Source of the DNA: Mycolicibacterium sp. P9-64
Lineage (GTDB): Bacteria; Actinomycetota; Actinomycetes; Mycobacteriales; Mycobacteriaceae
DNA: 64,000 nucleotides
Direction: 5' to 3'
NCBI RefSeq assembly: GCF_008329605.1
Contig: NZ_NPKO01000005.1
Location: 434,001 to 498,000 of the forward strand
Part shown: positions 16,500 to 24,790 of the stretch, one piece after another
Position numbering within the stretch: the first letter of the stretch is position 1
Layout: the number at the start of each line of letters is the position of its first letter
Position numbers and translations under genes: made by a program
The notes under the pieces: generated by a model
What the model was told of the DNA's origin: nothing
Database searches by the model: none
What the model saw: the letters and a program-made list of their open reading frames with translations, nothing else

Positions 16500-19250
16500 T
16501 CAGCCGTGTGTGCGTCTCAGCTCGCGCCGCGACGACACCCCGAGCTTGGCGAAGATTCTGCTGAGATGCCATTCCACGGTGCGCGGACTGATGAACAGAT
16601 GGCTGGCGATCTCGGAGTTGCTGTAGCCGTCGCCCGCCAGTCGCGCGATGTAGCTTTCCTGCGTCGTCAATGTGGCCGCCGCTTTGTCGCGGTGCTCCCT
16701 CCCTAGGGGCTCGCCAGCGGCTTGGAGTTCGCGGCGCGTCCGCTCGGCGAAGCCGTCGGCTCCCATGTCTTGGAACATCTGGTGAGCGACGCGTAGTTCG
16801 TTGCGCGCTTCGGTTCGGCGGTTCTCGCGACGCAGCCACTCGCCGAAGATCAGGTGAGTGCGCGCGGCCATGACCTTGAGTGGCGAGCTCTCCAATTCCC
16901 TTATTGCGACCCGATACTCGTTCTCGGCGTCGGGGCCAGCGCCAATCAGAGCCTTGGCGCGTGCCGAGTATCCAAGTGCGGTTGCGGTTCCAGTTGCTCC
17001 GGCCCGTTCGATCACTTGCGCGGCTGCCGATTCAGCGATGCGCGTCTTGCCAGCGCGGGCCGCAGCCTCGACGGTCTCGTTGAGCACGTGGCCATACATT
17101 CCCACGTCGTCGTACTCCAGGGCAGAAGTGCACGCATCGAGCGCCTCGTCGTACTGGCCGAGTCCGTTGTGCAGGATGGCCATCGAGAAGAGTACGACGG
17201 TGATTTCGCTGCCTTCGCCACGTGCGGTCGCATCCTGGATCGTGGCCTGAGCGAGTTCCTTACCGAGCCGTTCTTGCCCACGGCAAGCAGCGAGGTAGGT
17301 CTGGATGGATCGGTGCGGCGGGGCGCCGGTCGCGACGGAGATCGCTTCCGACTGTTCGAGCAGAGTGGCGGCCTGCGCAAAGTCGGCTGAGGTGACGCAT
17401 GAGCCCGCATGCGTGGTCAATGCGGCAGGTAGTACGGTCAATTCACCTGCTGCGCGGAGTAATTCGAGCTGTCGGGCGTTGAGTGAGCTGTAGGTGTCCT
17501 GTTCGAAGAGATCGAGAAGGACTCGCAGCGTGATGTCGTGCAAACGCGGATCCGCGGTACCGGCCTCGTCTTCGGTCAGGTACAGCCTGATCGCCCGCTG
17601 CAGCAGCGGCGCGGCGGCGGCATGTCCTTCGGTGAGTCGGAGGATGAACCCATCGAGAAAGAGATCGGCGGCGGTAGGTGCGCCCGATGGAGGTGGGGCC
17701 TTTCGTGCCGCGACGGCTGCCGCTGCGGCGGATGTTCCTTCGTCGGTGGCGAGGCGGCCGACGATCATCGCCGCAGTCAGGGCTTCGAGATAGGTATCGC
17801 GCGCGAGTTGGGGGTCTAGGGGCCGCAACCTTTCGGCTGCCGCCAATAGGAGAGGAGGCGCATCTCGGCCCCGTTGAACGGCGAAGGCGATCTTGGCGCG
17901 CAGCAGATCCGCTCGCGCACTGAGTAGTTCGTCTTCGGTGCCCGAGACTGTCGCCACTAGTCGGGCCGCTGCCTCTGGATCGCCGGCGTCCAGCTTGGCT
18001 AGGGCAGCGTCGAGTGCGCGCTCGGCCCGGCGGACGGGGTCGGGCGTCAGGACGACGGCGTTGGCGAGGAATGCCGCGGCAGCTGCAGCGCCGCCGCGGC
18101 GGCGGGCCTGCTCGGCCGACTGCGCCAGTTCTGCAGCGACTGTCTCATCGGGTGCCTCCACCGCCTGGGCGCGGTGCCAGTGGCGGTGCTCCTCTGACCC
18201 GGGCCCCGAGATGACCTCTGCCAGTGCGGCGTGGGCTTGCCGCCGCGCCGACGGGGAGGCGTTGCGGTAGACGGCTGACCGAACGAGCGGATGCCGAAAG
18301 CGCAAGCGGGTATCGACCGTAACCAGCCCGCATTGCTCGGCTGGAATGCTGGCCTCCCTACTGATTTCGAGCTGTGCAGCCGCTGACCACAGCCATGCGG
18401 GCTCACCGGTTGGCTCGGCCGCGGCGAGCAGCAGGAGCGCCTGTGTCTGGGGAGGGAGTTCACGCAGCCGTTGATCGAAGGACCGTTCGATTCGGTTGGC
18501 CAGCGGCTTGGCGTTGGCAAGCCCGTATCCCCCTGCCAGCTCGGCTGGTCCCAGCGCACGGCTCAGCTCGATCAACGCCAGCGGATTTCCGTCTGCTTCG
18601 GCCAGGATGTTCTGACGGACAATCTCGTTCAGCTGGCCCGGCACCACCTCTGCGAGCAGCGCGCCGGCATCGGAGTGGGCGAGCCTCCTCAGATTCAGCT
18701 CGGGTAGGCCATTCAACTCTTGATCGTCACCAGGTGTGCGCGTGGCGAAGATCATCGCGACGGGATCGGCGAGAAGCCTGCGTGCGGCAAACGTCAGCGC
18801 TTGGAGTGATGCACGGTCGACCCATTGGGCGTCGTCGACGATGCATACCGTGGGGCGGTCCGCACCGGCCTCTCCGAGCAGTGTCAGGACCGCCAACCCC
18901 ACCAGGAGGCGATCGGGCGCAGCGCCCTCGCGCAGGCCGAGGGCGACCCGCAGGGCGTTCTTCTGCGGGTCGGGCAACCGGTCGACGTGAGCAAGAATCG
19001 GGCCACACAGTTGCTGCACGCCGGCATAGGCGAGTTCCATCTCCGATTCAGCACCGCTGATTCTGATGGTGCGAAGCCCGTCGGCCTTCGTGGGTATCTC
19101 AGCAAGCAGCGCAGTCTTCCCAATGCCCGCCTCGCCGTGGATGACGAGGATGCCGCTCTCGCCGGCTCGGGCACGGTCGCACAGCTTGGTGAGCTGCTGT
19201 TGTTCGTCCCGCCGACCGATCAGCGCTCTGCCCCCTGCGCTCCAGATCAT
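16500..19250 (-). CDS. Large LuxR-family (LAL) ATPase regulator
   Basis: From ATG 19250 the product is 916 residues. It has an N-terminal AAA/STAND ATPase with Walker A GEAGIGKT (about 39-46) and Walker B CIVDDAQW. A long helical, TPR-like middle follows. The C-terminal LuxR helix-turn-helix reads GYSNSEIASHLFISPRTVEW. LAL regulators are usually activators that switch on when ATP and an inducer bind. The open frame continues upstream to 20165, but that part overlaps the opposite-strand decarboxylase gene and resembles nothing, so I excluded it. No clear ribosome binding site precedes ATG 19250, so the start is the least certain part. It is divergent from the decarboxylase operon, its likely target. 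Confidence 0.9.
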   Translation of the reverse strand: MIWSAGGRALIGRRDEQQQLTKLCDRARAGESGILVIHGEAGIGKTALLAEIPTKADGLRTIRISGAESEMELAYAGVQQLCGPILAHVDRLPDPQKNALRVALGLREGAAPDRLLVGLAVLTLLGEAGADRPTVCIVDDAQWVDRASLQALTFAARRLLADPVAMIFATRTPGDDQELNGLPELNLRRLAHSDAGALLAEVVPGQLNEIVRQNILAEADGNPLALIELSRALGPAELAGGYGLANAKPLANRIERSFDQRLRELPPQTQALLLLAAAEPTGEPAWLWSAAAQLEISREASIPAEQCGLVTVDTRLRFRHPLVRSAVYRNASPSARRQAHAALAEVISGPGSEEHRHWHRAQAVEAPDETVAAELAQSAEQARRRGGAAAAAAFLANAVVLTPDPVRRAERALDAALAKLDAGDPEAAARLVATVSGTEDELLSARADLLRAKIAFAVQRGRDAPPLLLAAAERLRPLDPQLARDTYLEALTAAMIVGRLATDEGTSAAAAAVAARKAPPPSGAPTAADLFLDGFILRLTEGHAAAAPLLQRAIRLYLTEDEAGTADPRLHDITLRVLLDLFEQDTYSSLNARQLELLRAAGELTVLPAALTTHAGSCVTSADFAQAATLLEQSEAISVATGAPPHRSIQTYLAACRGQERLGKELAQATIQDATARGEGSEITVVLFSMAILHNGLGQYDEALDACTSALEYDDVGMYGHVLNETVEAAARAGKTRIAESAAAQVIERAGATGTATALGYSARAKALIGAGPDAENEYRVAIRELESSPLKVMAARTHLIFGEWLRRENRRTEARNELRVAHQMFQDMGADGFAERTRRELQAAGEPLGREHRDKAAATLTTQESYIARLAGDGYSNSEIASHLFISPRTVEWHLSRIFAKLGVSSRRELRRTHG

Positions 19251-19320
19251 GCCGGTGATCTTGGCATGTCGTCGAGCTTCCAGCGACGGAAGCAGCAGAT
19301 GGGTTGACGTACCTCGGGCT

Positions 19321-19354
19321 CCACGGGGTCTTCTCGACCCGTGGTTTTCACGGG
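19321..19354. promoter_or_regulatory. Overlapping inverted repeats, candidate regulator site
   Basis: CCACGGG (19321-19327), CCCGTGG (19338-19344) and CACGGG (19349-19354) form two overlapping palindromes in the 177-bp gap between the LAL regulator and the decarboxylase operon. A TTGACG at 19304-19309 could be a -35 box. This is a natural binding site for the divergent activator. Confidence 0.45.
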
Positions 19355-19427
19355 GTGGGTGGGGCCCAGATGAGGGTGTGATCTCTGCATCGAGATGCCC
19401 GCCCGAGATCGACGAAGGGTTTGAACA

Positions 19428-21044
19428 ATGACCGGTACCAAGACCGTCCACGAGGTCACCTACGACCTGCTCCGAACGTTGGGGCTGACCACGGTGTTCG
19501 GTAACCCCGGCTCGACCGAACAGACCTTCCTGCAGGACTTCCCCGACGACTTCACCTACGTACTGGGCTTGCAGGAGGCGTCGGTGTTGGCGATGGCGGA
19601 TGGCTTCGCCCAGTCGACCGGGAAGCCTGCACTGGTCAATCTGCACACCGCAGCAGGCACGGGCAACGCGATGGGCAGTCTGGTTGCGGCCTACCGCGCC
19701 AATACGCCATTGATCGTCACCGCGGGCCAGCAGACGCGGGAGATGTCCGTCGTCGATCCGTACTTGAACAACCCCGACGCGACGACGATGCCGCGGCCCT
19801 GGGTCAAGTGGGCATACGAGCCAGCGCGGGCCGAGGATGTGCCCGCGGCATTCATGCGTGCCTACGCCGTTGCGACTCAGCCGCCGGCAGGTCCAGTGTT
19901 CTTGTCGATCCCGCTCGACGACTGGAACAAGCCGGCTTTGGGGCCCGCCGTAGTCCGGACGGTCAGCCAGCGCGTCCAGCCGGATGCCGACCGGCTGCGG
20001 GAGTTCGCTGCGAGGATCAGCCGCGCGGAGCGACCACTGTTGGTGCTGGGGCCCGAAGTGGACCGCGCTGGCGCGTGGGATGCCGGAATCGCCTTCGCGG
20101 AGAAGCTGCGGGTACCGGTTCGTGGCAGCGGGTTGTCCGACAGGTGCTCGTTCCCCGAGGACCACCCGCTGTACGGTGGCCCGCTTCCGCTCACAATCGC
20201 CGGTGTCAGCGATGCGCTAGCCGGTCACGACCTGGTCATCGTCATCGGCGCGCAAGTATTTCGGTACTACCCCTATGTCGCGGGTGATTATTTGCCCGAG
20301 GGGACCGGGGTATTGCAGATCACCGCTGATCCCCACCTTGCCGCGATCGCTCCCGTCGGTGACAGCCTGGTCGGCGACACCGGCGTCGTGCTGGAACAGC
20401 TGCTCGACCTGGTCGAGGTGCCGAGCGATCGGCAGCCGCCCACGGGGCATGCCAGAGAATCCGGCGGCGAGCTCCCGGTGGCGTCGGCACCACTGTTGCC
20501 CAACGACGTCTACGCAGTGCTCAGCTCGGTCAAGCCCGAAGACGCCGCCGTCGTGATGGAGTCGACCTCCACTCTGGCGGAGCTCATCACGTGGTGGCCG
20601 ACCCGACGGCCGGGCAGCTTCTTCGCCACGGGCAGCGGGGGCATCGGCTGGGGAGTGCCTGCAGCAGTGGGCATTGCGCTCGGCGACCGCGCCCGTGGGG
20701 TGAAGCGGACCATCGTCGCATCGATAGGCGACGGTTCGTTCCAGTACTCGATACAGGCCATCTGGACGGCCGCGCAGCACGAGCTGCCGATCGTGTTCGT
20801 GGTGCAGCGCAACGGCGAATACGCAGTCCTCAAGTCGTTTGCGTTGCTAGAGAAGACGCCGAACGTGCCAGGGATGAACTTGCCAGGCCTCGATATCGCC
20901 TCGTTGGCGACGGGTTTCGGTTGTCGAACGGCAAACGTGGATGGCACCGAGAGCCTCGTTCGCGAGTTCAAGGCGGCATTGGAGGCGGACGGGCCCACCG
21001 TTCTGGTGGTTCCGACTCAGCCGCAACTGCCATTCCTGGGATGA
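19428..21044 (+). CDS. Thiamine-diphosphate enzyme, probable benzoylformate decarboxylase
   Basis: The 538-residue protein has the three-domain fold of the acetolactate synthase/decarboxylase family. TVFGNPGSTEQTFL near the N terminus and a Glu in GLQEASVLAMADGFA activate the cofactor. The thiamine-diphosphate motif IGDGSFQYS, followed about 26 residues later by the Asn of QRNGEYAV, lies in the C-terminal domain. Its closest recognisable type is benzoylformate decarboxylase (MdlC), which turns benzoylformate into benzaldehyde and CO2. Another aromatic or branched 2-oxo acid is possible. It heads a tight operon with a tautomerase (three-base gap) and an FAD-linked oxidase, which fits 2-hydroxy acid to 2-oxo acid to aldehyde. 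Confidence 0.85.
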   Translation: MTGTKTVHEVTYDLLRTLGLTTVFGNPGSTEQTFLQDFPDDFTYVLGLQEASVLAMADGFAQSTGKPALVNLHTAAGTGNAMGSLVAAYRANTPLIVTAGQQTREMSVVDPYLNNPDATTMPRPWVKWAYEPARAEDVPAAFMRAYAVATQPPAGPVFLSIPLDDWNKPALGPAVVRTVSQRVQPDADRLREFAARISRAERPLLVLGPEVDRAGAWDAGIAFAEKLRVPVRGSGLSDRCSFPEDHPLYGGPLPLTIAGVSDALAGHDLVIVIGAQVFRYYPYVAGDYLPEGTGVLQITADPHLAAIAPVGDSLVGDTGVVLEQLLDLVEVPSDRQPPTGHARESGGELPVASAPLLPNDVYAVLSSVKPEDAAVVMESTSTLAELITWWPTRRPGSFFATGSGGIGWGVPAAVGIALGDRARGVKRTIVASIGDGSFQYSIQAIWTAAQHELPIVFVVQRNGEYAVLKSFALLEKTPNVPGMNLPGLDIASLATGFGCRTANVDGTESLVREFKAALEADGPTVLVVPTQPQLPFLG

Positions 21045-21047
21045 GCG

Positions 21048-21455
21048 ATGCCCGTCTACACGTGCACGACGGTGGTGTCGACGCTGAGCGCCGACGCCAA
21101 GGCCGACCTCGCCGGTGAAGTCACCAGGATCCACTCGATGATCAATCACGTACCCGGGACTTACGTCAACGTGGTCTTCCACGAACTGGCCCCGGATGAC
21201 GTGTACACCGATGGGCATCCTGCGCAACCGCTGTTGATCAACGGTTGGGTCCGCACGGGACACCCCGAAGCCCAAAGCAGTCAACTGGTGGCCGAGATTG
21301 CGGCGGCGGCCTCCCGCGTCACCGGAATTCCCCCTGGGCGTGTCCTCGTCGTGATTCAGAACAGCCCAGCGCATTTCGCGATCGAGGGCGGTCGGGTGTT
21401 ACCTGCCCCCGGCGAAGAGGAGGCGTGGTTGCGCGAACAGAAGGAGACTGATTGA
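21048..21455 (+). CDS. cis-CaaD-like tautomerase
   Basis: The 135-residue protein belongs to the tautomerase superfamily, whose catalytic base is an N-terminal proline exposed after Met removal. It starts Met-Pro-Val-Tyr like cis-3-chloroacrylic acid dehalogenase. It is twice the length of 4-oxalocrotonate tautomerase subunits, as cis-CaaD proteins are. INGWVRTGH (arginine) and GGRVLPAPGEEEAW (glutamate) lie where cis-CaaD has catalytic Arg and Glu. Actual dehalogenase activity is unproven, and many relatives only have tautomerase activity. It lies between the decarboxylase and oxidase genes and may act on an enol form of their shared oxo acid. Confidence 0.8.
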   Translation: MPVYTCTTVVSTLSADAKADLAGEVTRIHSMINHVPGTYVNVVFHELAPDDVYTDGHPAQPLLINGWVRTGHPEAQSSQLVAEIAAAASRVTGIPPGRVLVVIQNSPAHFAIEGGRVLPAPGEEEAWLREQKETD

Positions 21456-21456
21456 G

Positions 21457-23295
21457 ATGGCCAGCCCCACCATCGAGCGGTTCGCGGCGGCCGCCGCTTC
21501 CCATGGCGACGTGACCACCGACGCGGGCGTGCTCGCCGAACGCGGCCGCGACTACTGGGGCGTCGGGGGAGTGGCAAGCGTACTGCTGCGTCCCCGTGGC
21601 CGCGACGACGTCGCACCGATCATGAGGTTGGCCGCCCAGCACAACGTGCCGATCGTGCCGCGCGGCGGAGCGTCGAACTGCTCAGGCGGGATGATGCCCG
21701 CCGCCGGCCGCGTTCTGCTCGACCTATCCGGCCTCGATCAGATCCTCGACATCGATGCCGGGAACCGTCGTGCCCGCGTGGAACCCGGTGTCGTCAACTC
21801 CGATCTGCAAGCGGCCTTGGCCCCGCACGGGTTGTGCTTCTCGCCAGATCCCGTATCGGCGCACCTGGCCACCGTTGGCGGCAACATCATCGAAAACGCC
21901 GGCGGCCCACACGCGTTGAAGTACGGCGTCACGTACAACCACATCCTGAGCGTCGACGTCGTTCTGCCCGACGGATCGACAGCGACCTTCAGCGCCGACG
22001 ACGAGGGGCCCGATCTCCTTGGAGTCCTCATCGGATCAGAGGGAACCCTCGGAATCGTCACCGAGGTCACGGTCGCGTTGCGCCCGATCGCCGAAGTCAC
22101 CCACAGCCTGATGGGCGCCTTCGCCTCTGCGCGGGATGCGGCCGATACCATCGCCGCGATCATTGCCACCGGTGTGGTGCCCGCCGCAGTGGAGTGGCTC
22201 GACCGGGCGGGAATCGCAGGGCTGCAACAGTTCTACGACACCGGCTACCCGCTGGACGCGGATTCGATCGTGCTCATCGACGTCGATGGCACCGCCGCCG
22301 AGGTGGCCCACGACCAGGCGGTCGTGGAAAGGGTGCTGCGCGATCGGGCAACCGAGGTGCGGGTGGCGGAGAACGAGAAGGAACGCACCGCCCTGTGGTA
22401 CGGCCGCCTCAACGCCCCCAACTCCGTGGTGCAAAGCGGCAAGGGCTTCTTCATCGGCGACGTTACCGTGCCCCGTGACCGGATCCCCGAGATGCAGGAA
22501 GCCATTCAGGCGACCGCAGCACGCCATTCCGACGGTCTGCTGTTCATCGCGGTGTGCGGGCATGCCGGCGACGGTGACCTACATCCCACGACGTTCTACG
22601 ACAAGGACAACCCGCTGGCGGCATCGGCGCTGGAGGCGGCGAACAACGAGATCATCGAAGCAGCATTGGAATTGGGTGGCACCATCACCGGCGAGCACGG
22701 TGTCGGGACCGAGAAGATCCAGTTCATGACCAAGCGCTTCACCCCGGTGGAGATCGCCGCTCAACGCTCGATCAAGAAGGCGTTCGACCCCGCAGGCCTG
22801 CTCAACCCGGGCATCATGTTGCCCGCCCCATCTCCCGAGGAGCCCGATACGAGCGCATTCGGTGCCGCCGTTCGTGACGCCCTCATCGGTGGCCTGACGG
22901 ACGATCCAGACATCCCGCTCACCGCGGGTAACAACACCGACATCGCAAGCAATCTCGGCAACCTCAGCCTGGTCGTCGGTGCCGCTGCGACCCTCGAGTC
23001 GATCAACCGCTACCTCGACGAGCAGGGCGTCACCTGCGCCGCGATCCCCACCGCCGGCGGGACACGCACCATCGGAGAACTCGTCGCCACAGCCACGGGT
23101 GCCGAGCGCGACCACGTCAGGCACGCACTTCTGGGCGCCGACGTCACCGTCGTCGGCAGTCAGAGCCCAGCTCGCTTCGGGGCCGAAACCATGAAGGACG
23201 TCGCAGGATATGACACCAAACGGCTGTACATCGGCGCCCGCGGTGCCTTCGGCGCCCTGACGACCCTCATCTTCAAGATCGGTGTCAGCCACTGA
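21457..23295 (+). CDS. FAD-linked 2-hydroxy acid oxidase, GlcD-GlcE-like fusion
   Basis: Residues 1 to about 460 form a complete GlcD-type flavoprotein: a PCMH FAD-binding domain (PIVPRGGASNCSGG; GSEGTLGIVTEV) and an FAD-oxidase C domain (CGHAGDGDLHP; TITGEHGVGTEK). The remaining 150 residues look like a shortened second PCMH domain of GlcE type, with ETMKDVAGYDTKRLYIGARG as in GlcE's motif but without the GlcE N-terminal nucleotide loop. Known relatives oxidise glycolate, D-lactate or D-mandelate. Next to a benzoylformate-type decarboxylase, D-mandelate or another 2-hydroxy acid is a fair guess. ATG 21457 follows AAGGAG and the preceding stop by one base. The total of 612 residues is longer than ordinary GlcD (about 460-500). 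Confidence 0.85.
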   Translation: MASPTIERFAAAAASHGDVTTDAGVLAERGRDYWGVGGVASVLLRPRGRDDVAPIMRLAAQHNVPIVPRGGASNCSGGMMPAAGRVLLDLSGLDQILDIDAGNRRARVEPGVVNSDLQAALAPHGLCFSPDPVSAHLATVGGNIIENAGGPHALKYGVTYNHILSVDVVLPDGSTATFSADDEGPDLLGVLIGSEGTLGIVTEVTVALRPIAEVTHSLMGAFASARDAADTIAAIIATGVVPAAVEWLDRAGIAGLQQFYDTGYPLDADSIVLIDVDGTAAEVAHDQAVVERVLRDRATEVRVAENEKERTALWYGRLNAPNSVVQSGKGFFIGDVTVPRDRIPEMQEAIQATAARHSDGLLFIAVCGHAGDGDLHPTTFYDKDNPLAASALEAANNEIIEAALELGGTITGEHGVGTEKIQFMTKRFTPVEIAAQRSIKKAFDPAGLLNPGIMLPAPSPEEPDTSAFGAAVRDALIGGLTDDPDIPLTAGNNTDIASNLGNLSLVVGAAATLESINRYLDEQGVTCAAIPTAGGTRTIGELVATATGAERDHVRHALLGADVTVVGSQSPARFGAETMKDVAGYDTKRLYIGARGAFGALTTLIFKIGVSH

Positions 23296-23383
23296 CTTCA
23301 ATGTCGGGGCTGCGATGGATCGGTCACGGCGATGACGGTCGGCTCGGAGTCGTCTCTGCGCGGCGACGGGTCTCCGCGTATTC
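23296..23383. other. Start of a decayed, gene-poor stretch
   Basis: This is non-coding sequence after the oxidase operon, with no clear terminator. It leads into the broken TetR copy. I see nothing else in it. Confidence 0.4.
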
Positions 23384-23611
23384 GTCGGTGAACATGTCCA
23401 GCATGGTGTTCAAAGGTGTTGTCGGCGCTCGAGGTCTGCCCGATTCGGGCGAGCTTCGGTCGAATTCGATTCGGAAGTAGCGCTTTTCGTCCCGTCGATC
23501 AGTGCGACCAGCGCGGCGAAGACTGCACGACCGGAGTCCACCACCGAGGACCTCGGCCGGGTCGGCGTCCTCCGAAACCTCGATGGCCTCGCCGAGCTGG
23601 GCCAGTGCCCA
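23384..23611 (-). pseudogene. Broken internal copy of the TetR gene found at 29145-29732
   Basis: This segment is nearly identical in blocks to 29167-29550. It keeps the sequence coding SSVVDSGRAVFAALVALIDG but has an extra G near 23405, a deletion of about 46 bp near 23455 and a deletion of about 107 bp near 23552. It also lacks the N-terminal DNA-binding part, so it cannot encode a repressor. Block identity is high, so the duplication looks fairly recent. It lies about 5.8 kb from the intact gene in the same orientation. Confidence 0.85.
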
Positions 23612-24125
23612 CGCACCTACGTCGCGCTTCGGCTGGGGAGCGCCAGTGAACGTACGTCACGCGTCCCCCGTGGGGACGCCTCGCCGCCATCCGACAGCAC
23701 AGGACCCGAACAACTGGCGCACGAGGCTGTCGCCATCACCGGAGCCACCGGATAGCGTCGTCGAACAGTTACTGGCGGCGGGCGCACGCCCACGGACACG
23801 ATGGTGGCGACCGGCCGCGATACCAATGAACTCACCGCGCTTTCGGGCGACGGGGCAAAGGGGCACCCATCAGGCGTGCAACGTCCTGGGCCATGCCGAT
23901 ATTGAGCTCGGGGCCATCGGCTGCAGGTGATCGGTTGGTGGCTATGACGAGCTTCGACACTGAGGGACGCCCGAATGCAGCAGTCACTCAACGAGATAAC
24001 GACCTCGTGCCCGGGTGGTGTCGTCAGGCGTGCTGGCGTGGGCGGTAGGCTGGGGGCGAACCGCCAGGCCGCAACGCGCTGGTTAACAACGTGACGATCG
24101 ATGGCGCCCGGACTCGAGGGGAATG
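23612..24125. other. Non-coding, probably decayed DNA; possible amidase scrap
   Basis: No intact gene is supported here. A plus-strand stretch near 23755-23790 reads SVVEQLLAAGA, reminiscent of the LLxAGA block of amidase-signature enzymes, but neighbouring matches fall in other frames. It may be a frame-shifted remnant. The last 100 bp must contain the promoter of the TetR gene at 24126, whose ribosome binding site GAGGGG is at 24116-24121. Confidence 0.35.
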
Positions 24126-24764
24126 ATGGTCAAGGTCAACAACAGTCGTTCCGAGGCGACGCGGACGGCTCTGATGGACGCAGCACTGCAGATCATCAGC
24201 GAGTCGGGTGTGCGGAGTGTCACGCATCGCAAGATCTGCAGCCGTGCCGGGACCGCGCTGGGTAGCGTGAACTACCACTTCAAGGATCTCGACGATCTTC
24301 TGTCGAGTGCCTTCTCCTTCTACGTCGAGGGCGTCTCCGAGCGTTACGAGGCAAGTTTCTCGGCCGCACGCAACGATGACCAACTCGCCGACGCGGTGAT
24401 GGACCTCATCGCGGCGTTGTCCAGCGACAAACGGAACGCGATCCTGATGTGGGAACTCTACGCGGAGGGCGGGCGCGAACGCACCTACCGAAAGCTGGTC
24501 AGGAAGTGGTCGAAGCGCGCGAAGGTGGGCGTCGAAGGCTACTGCTCGGCGAATACGGCGACGGCCCTCGAGGCCGTATGGGACGGTGCGGTGATGCAGC
24601 GGATCCTGGGTGACGCATCCCTTCCCGACGAGGAACTGCGCAGGGTTGTGGTGGCGATCATCCAGTTGGATTCGAGTCGGCGGTATCCCGCTGATTCGCC
24701 GGTTGAACCGGCCGGCGGTCGAGGACGCGCGGCCGCGCGCAGGCGGCCGCCGTCACGAACGTGA
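24126..24764 (+). CDS. TetR-family transcriptional regulator
   Basis: The 212-residue protein has a TetR DNA-binding domain at its N terminus (RSVTHRKICSRAGTALGSVN, then YHFKDLDDLL). A helical ligand domain follows. ATG 24126 is preferred over 24123 because it lies four bases after GAGGGG. The C terminus is an unusual run of Arg, Ala and Pro (about residues 190-212). The gene is convergent with the permease gene and may control the permease/monooxygenase divergon, where two similar operator candidates exist. No palindrome is evident in its own promoter. Confidence 0.88.
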   Translation: MVKVNNSRSEATRTALMDAALQIISESGVRSVTHRKICSRAGTALGSVNYHFKDLDDLLSSAFSFYVEGVSERYEASFSAARNDDQLADAVMDLIAALSSDKRNAILMWELYAEGGRERTYRKLVRKWSKRAKVGVEGYCSANTATALEAVWDGAVMQRILGDASLPDEELRRVVVAIIQLDSSRRYPADSPVEPAGGRGRAAARRRPPSRT

Positions 24765-24790
24765 CGACGACCGCCCTTGGGGATCGGAAA

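Noticed and set aside
19251..20165. A 305-codon N-terminal extension of the LuxR-type regulator frame
   Set aside because: It lies antisense to the thiamine-diphosphate decarboxylase gene and resembles no protein. The ATPase family starts near MIWSAGGRALIGRRDE at 19250.
23617..23991. A 124-codon minus-strand frame in the decayed stretch
   Set aside because: Its composition is that of random high-GC sequence and no domain is visible. The region is better explained as decayed DNA.
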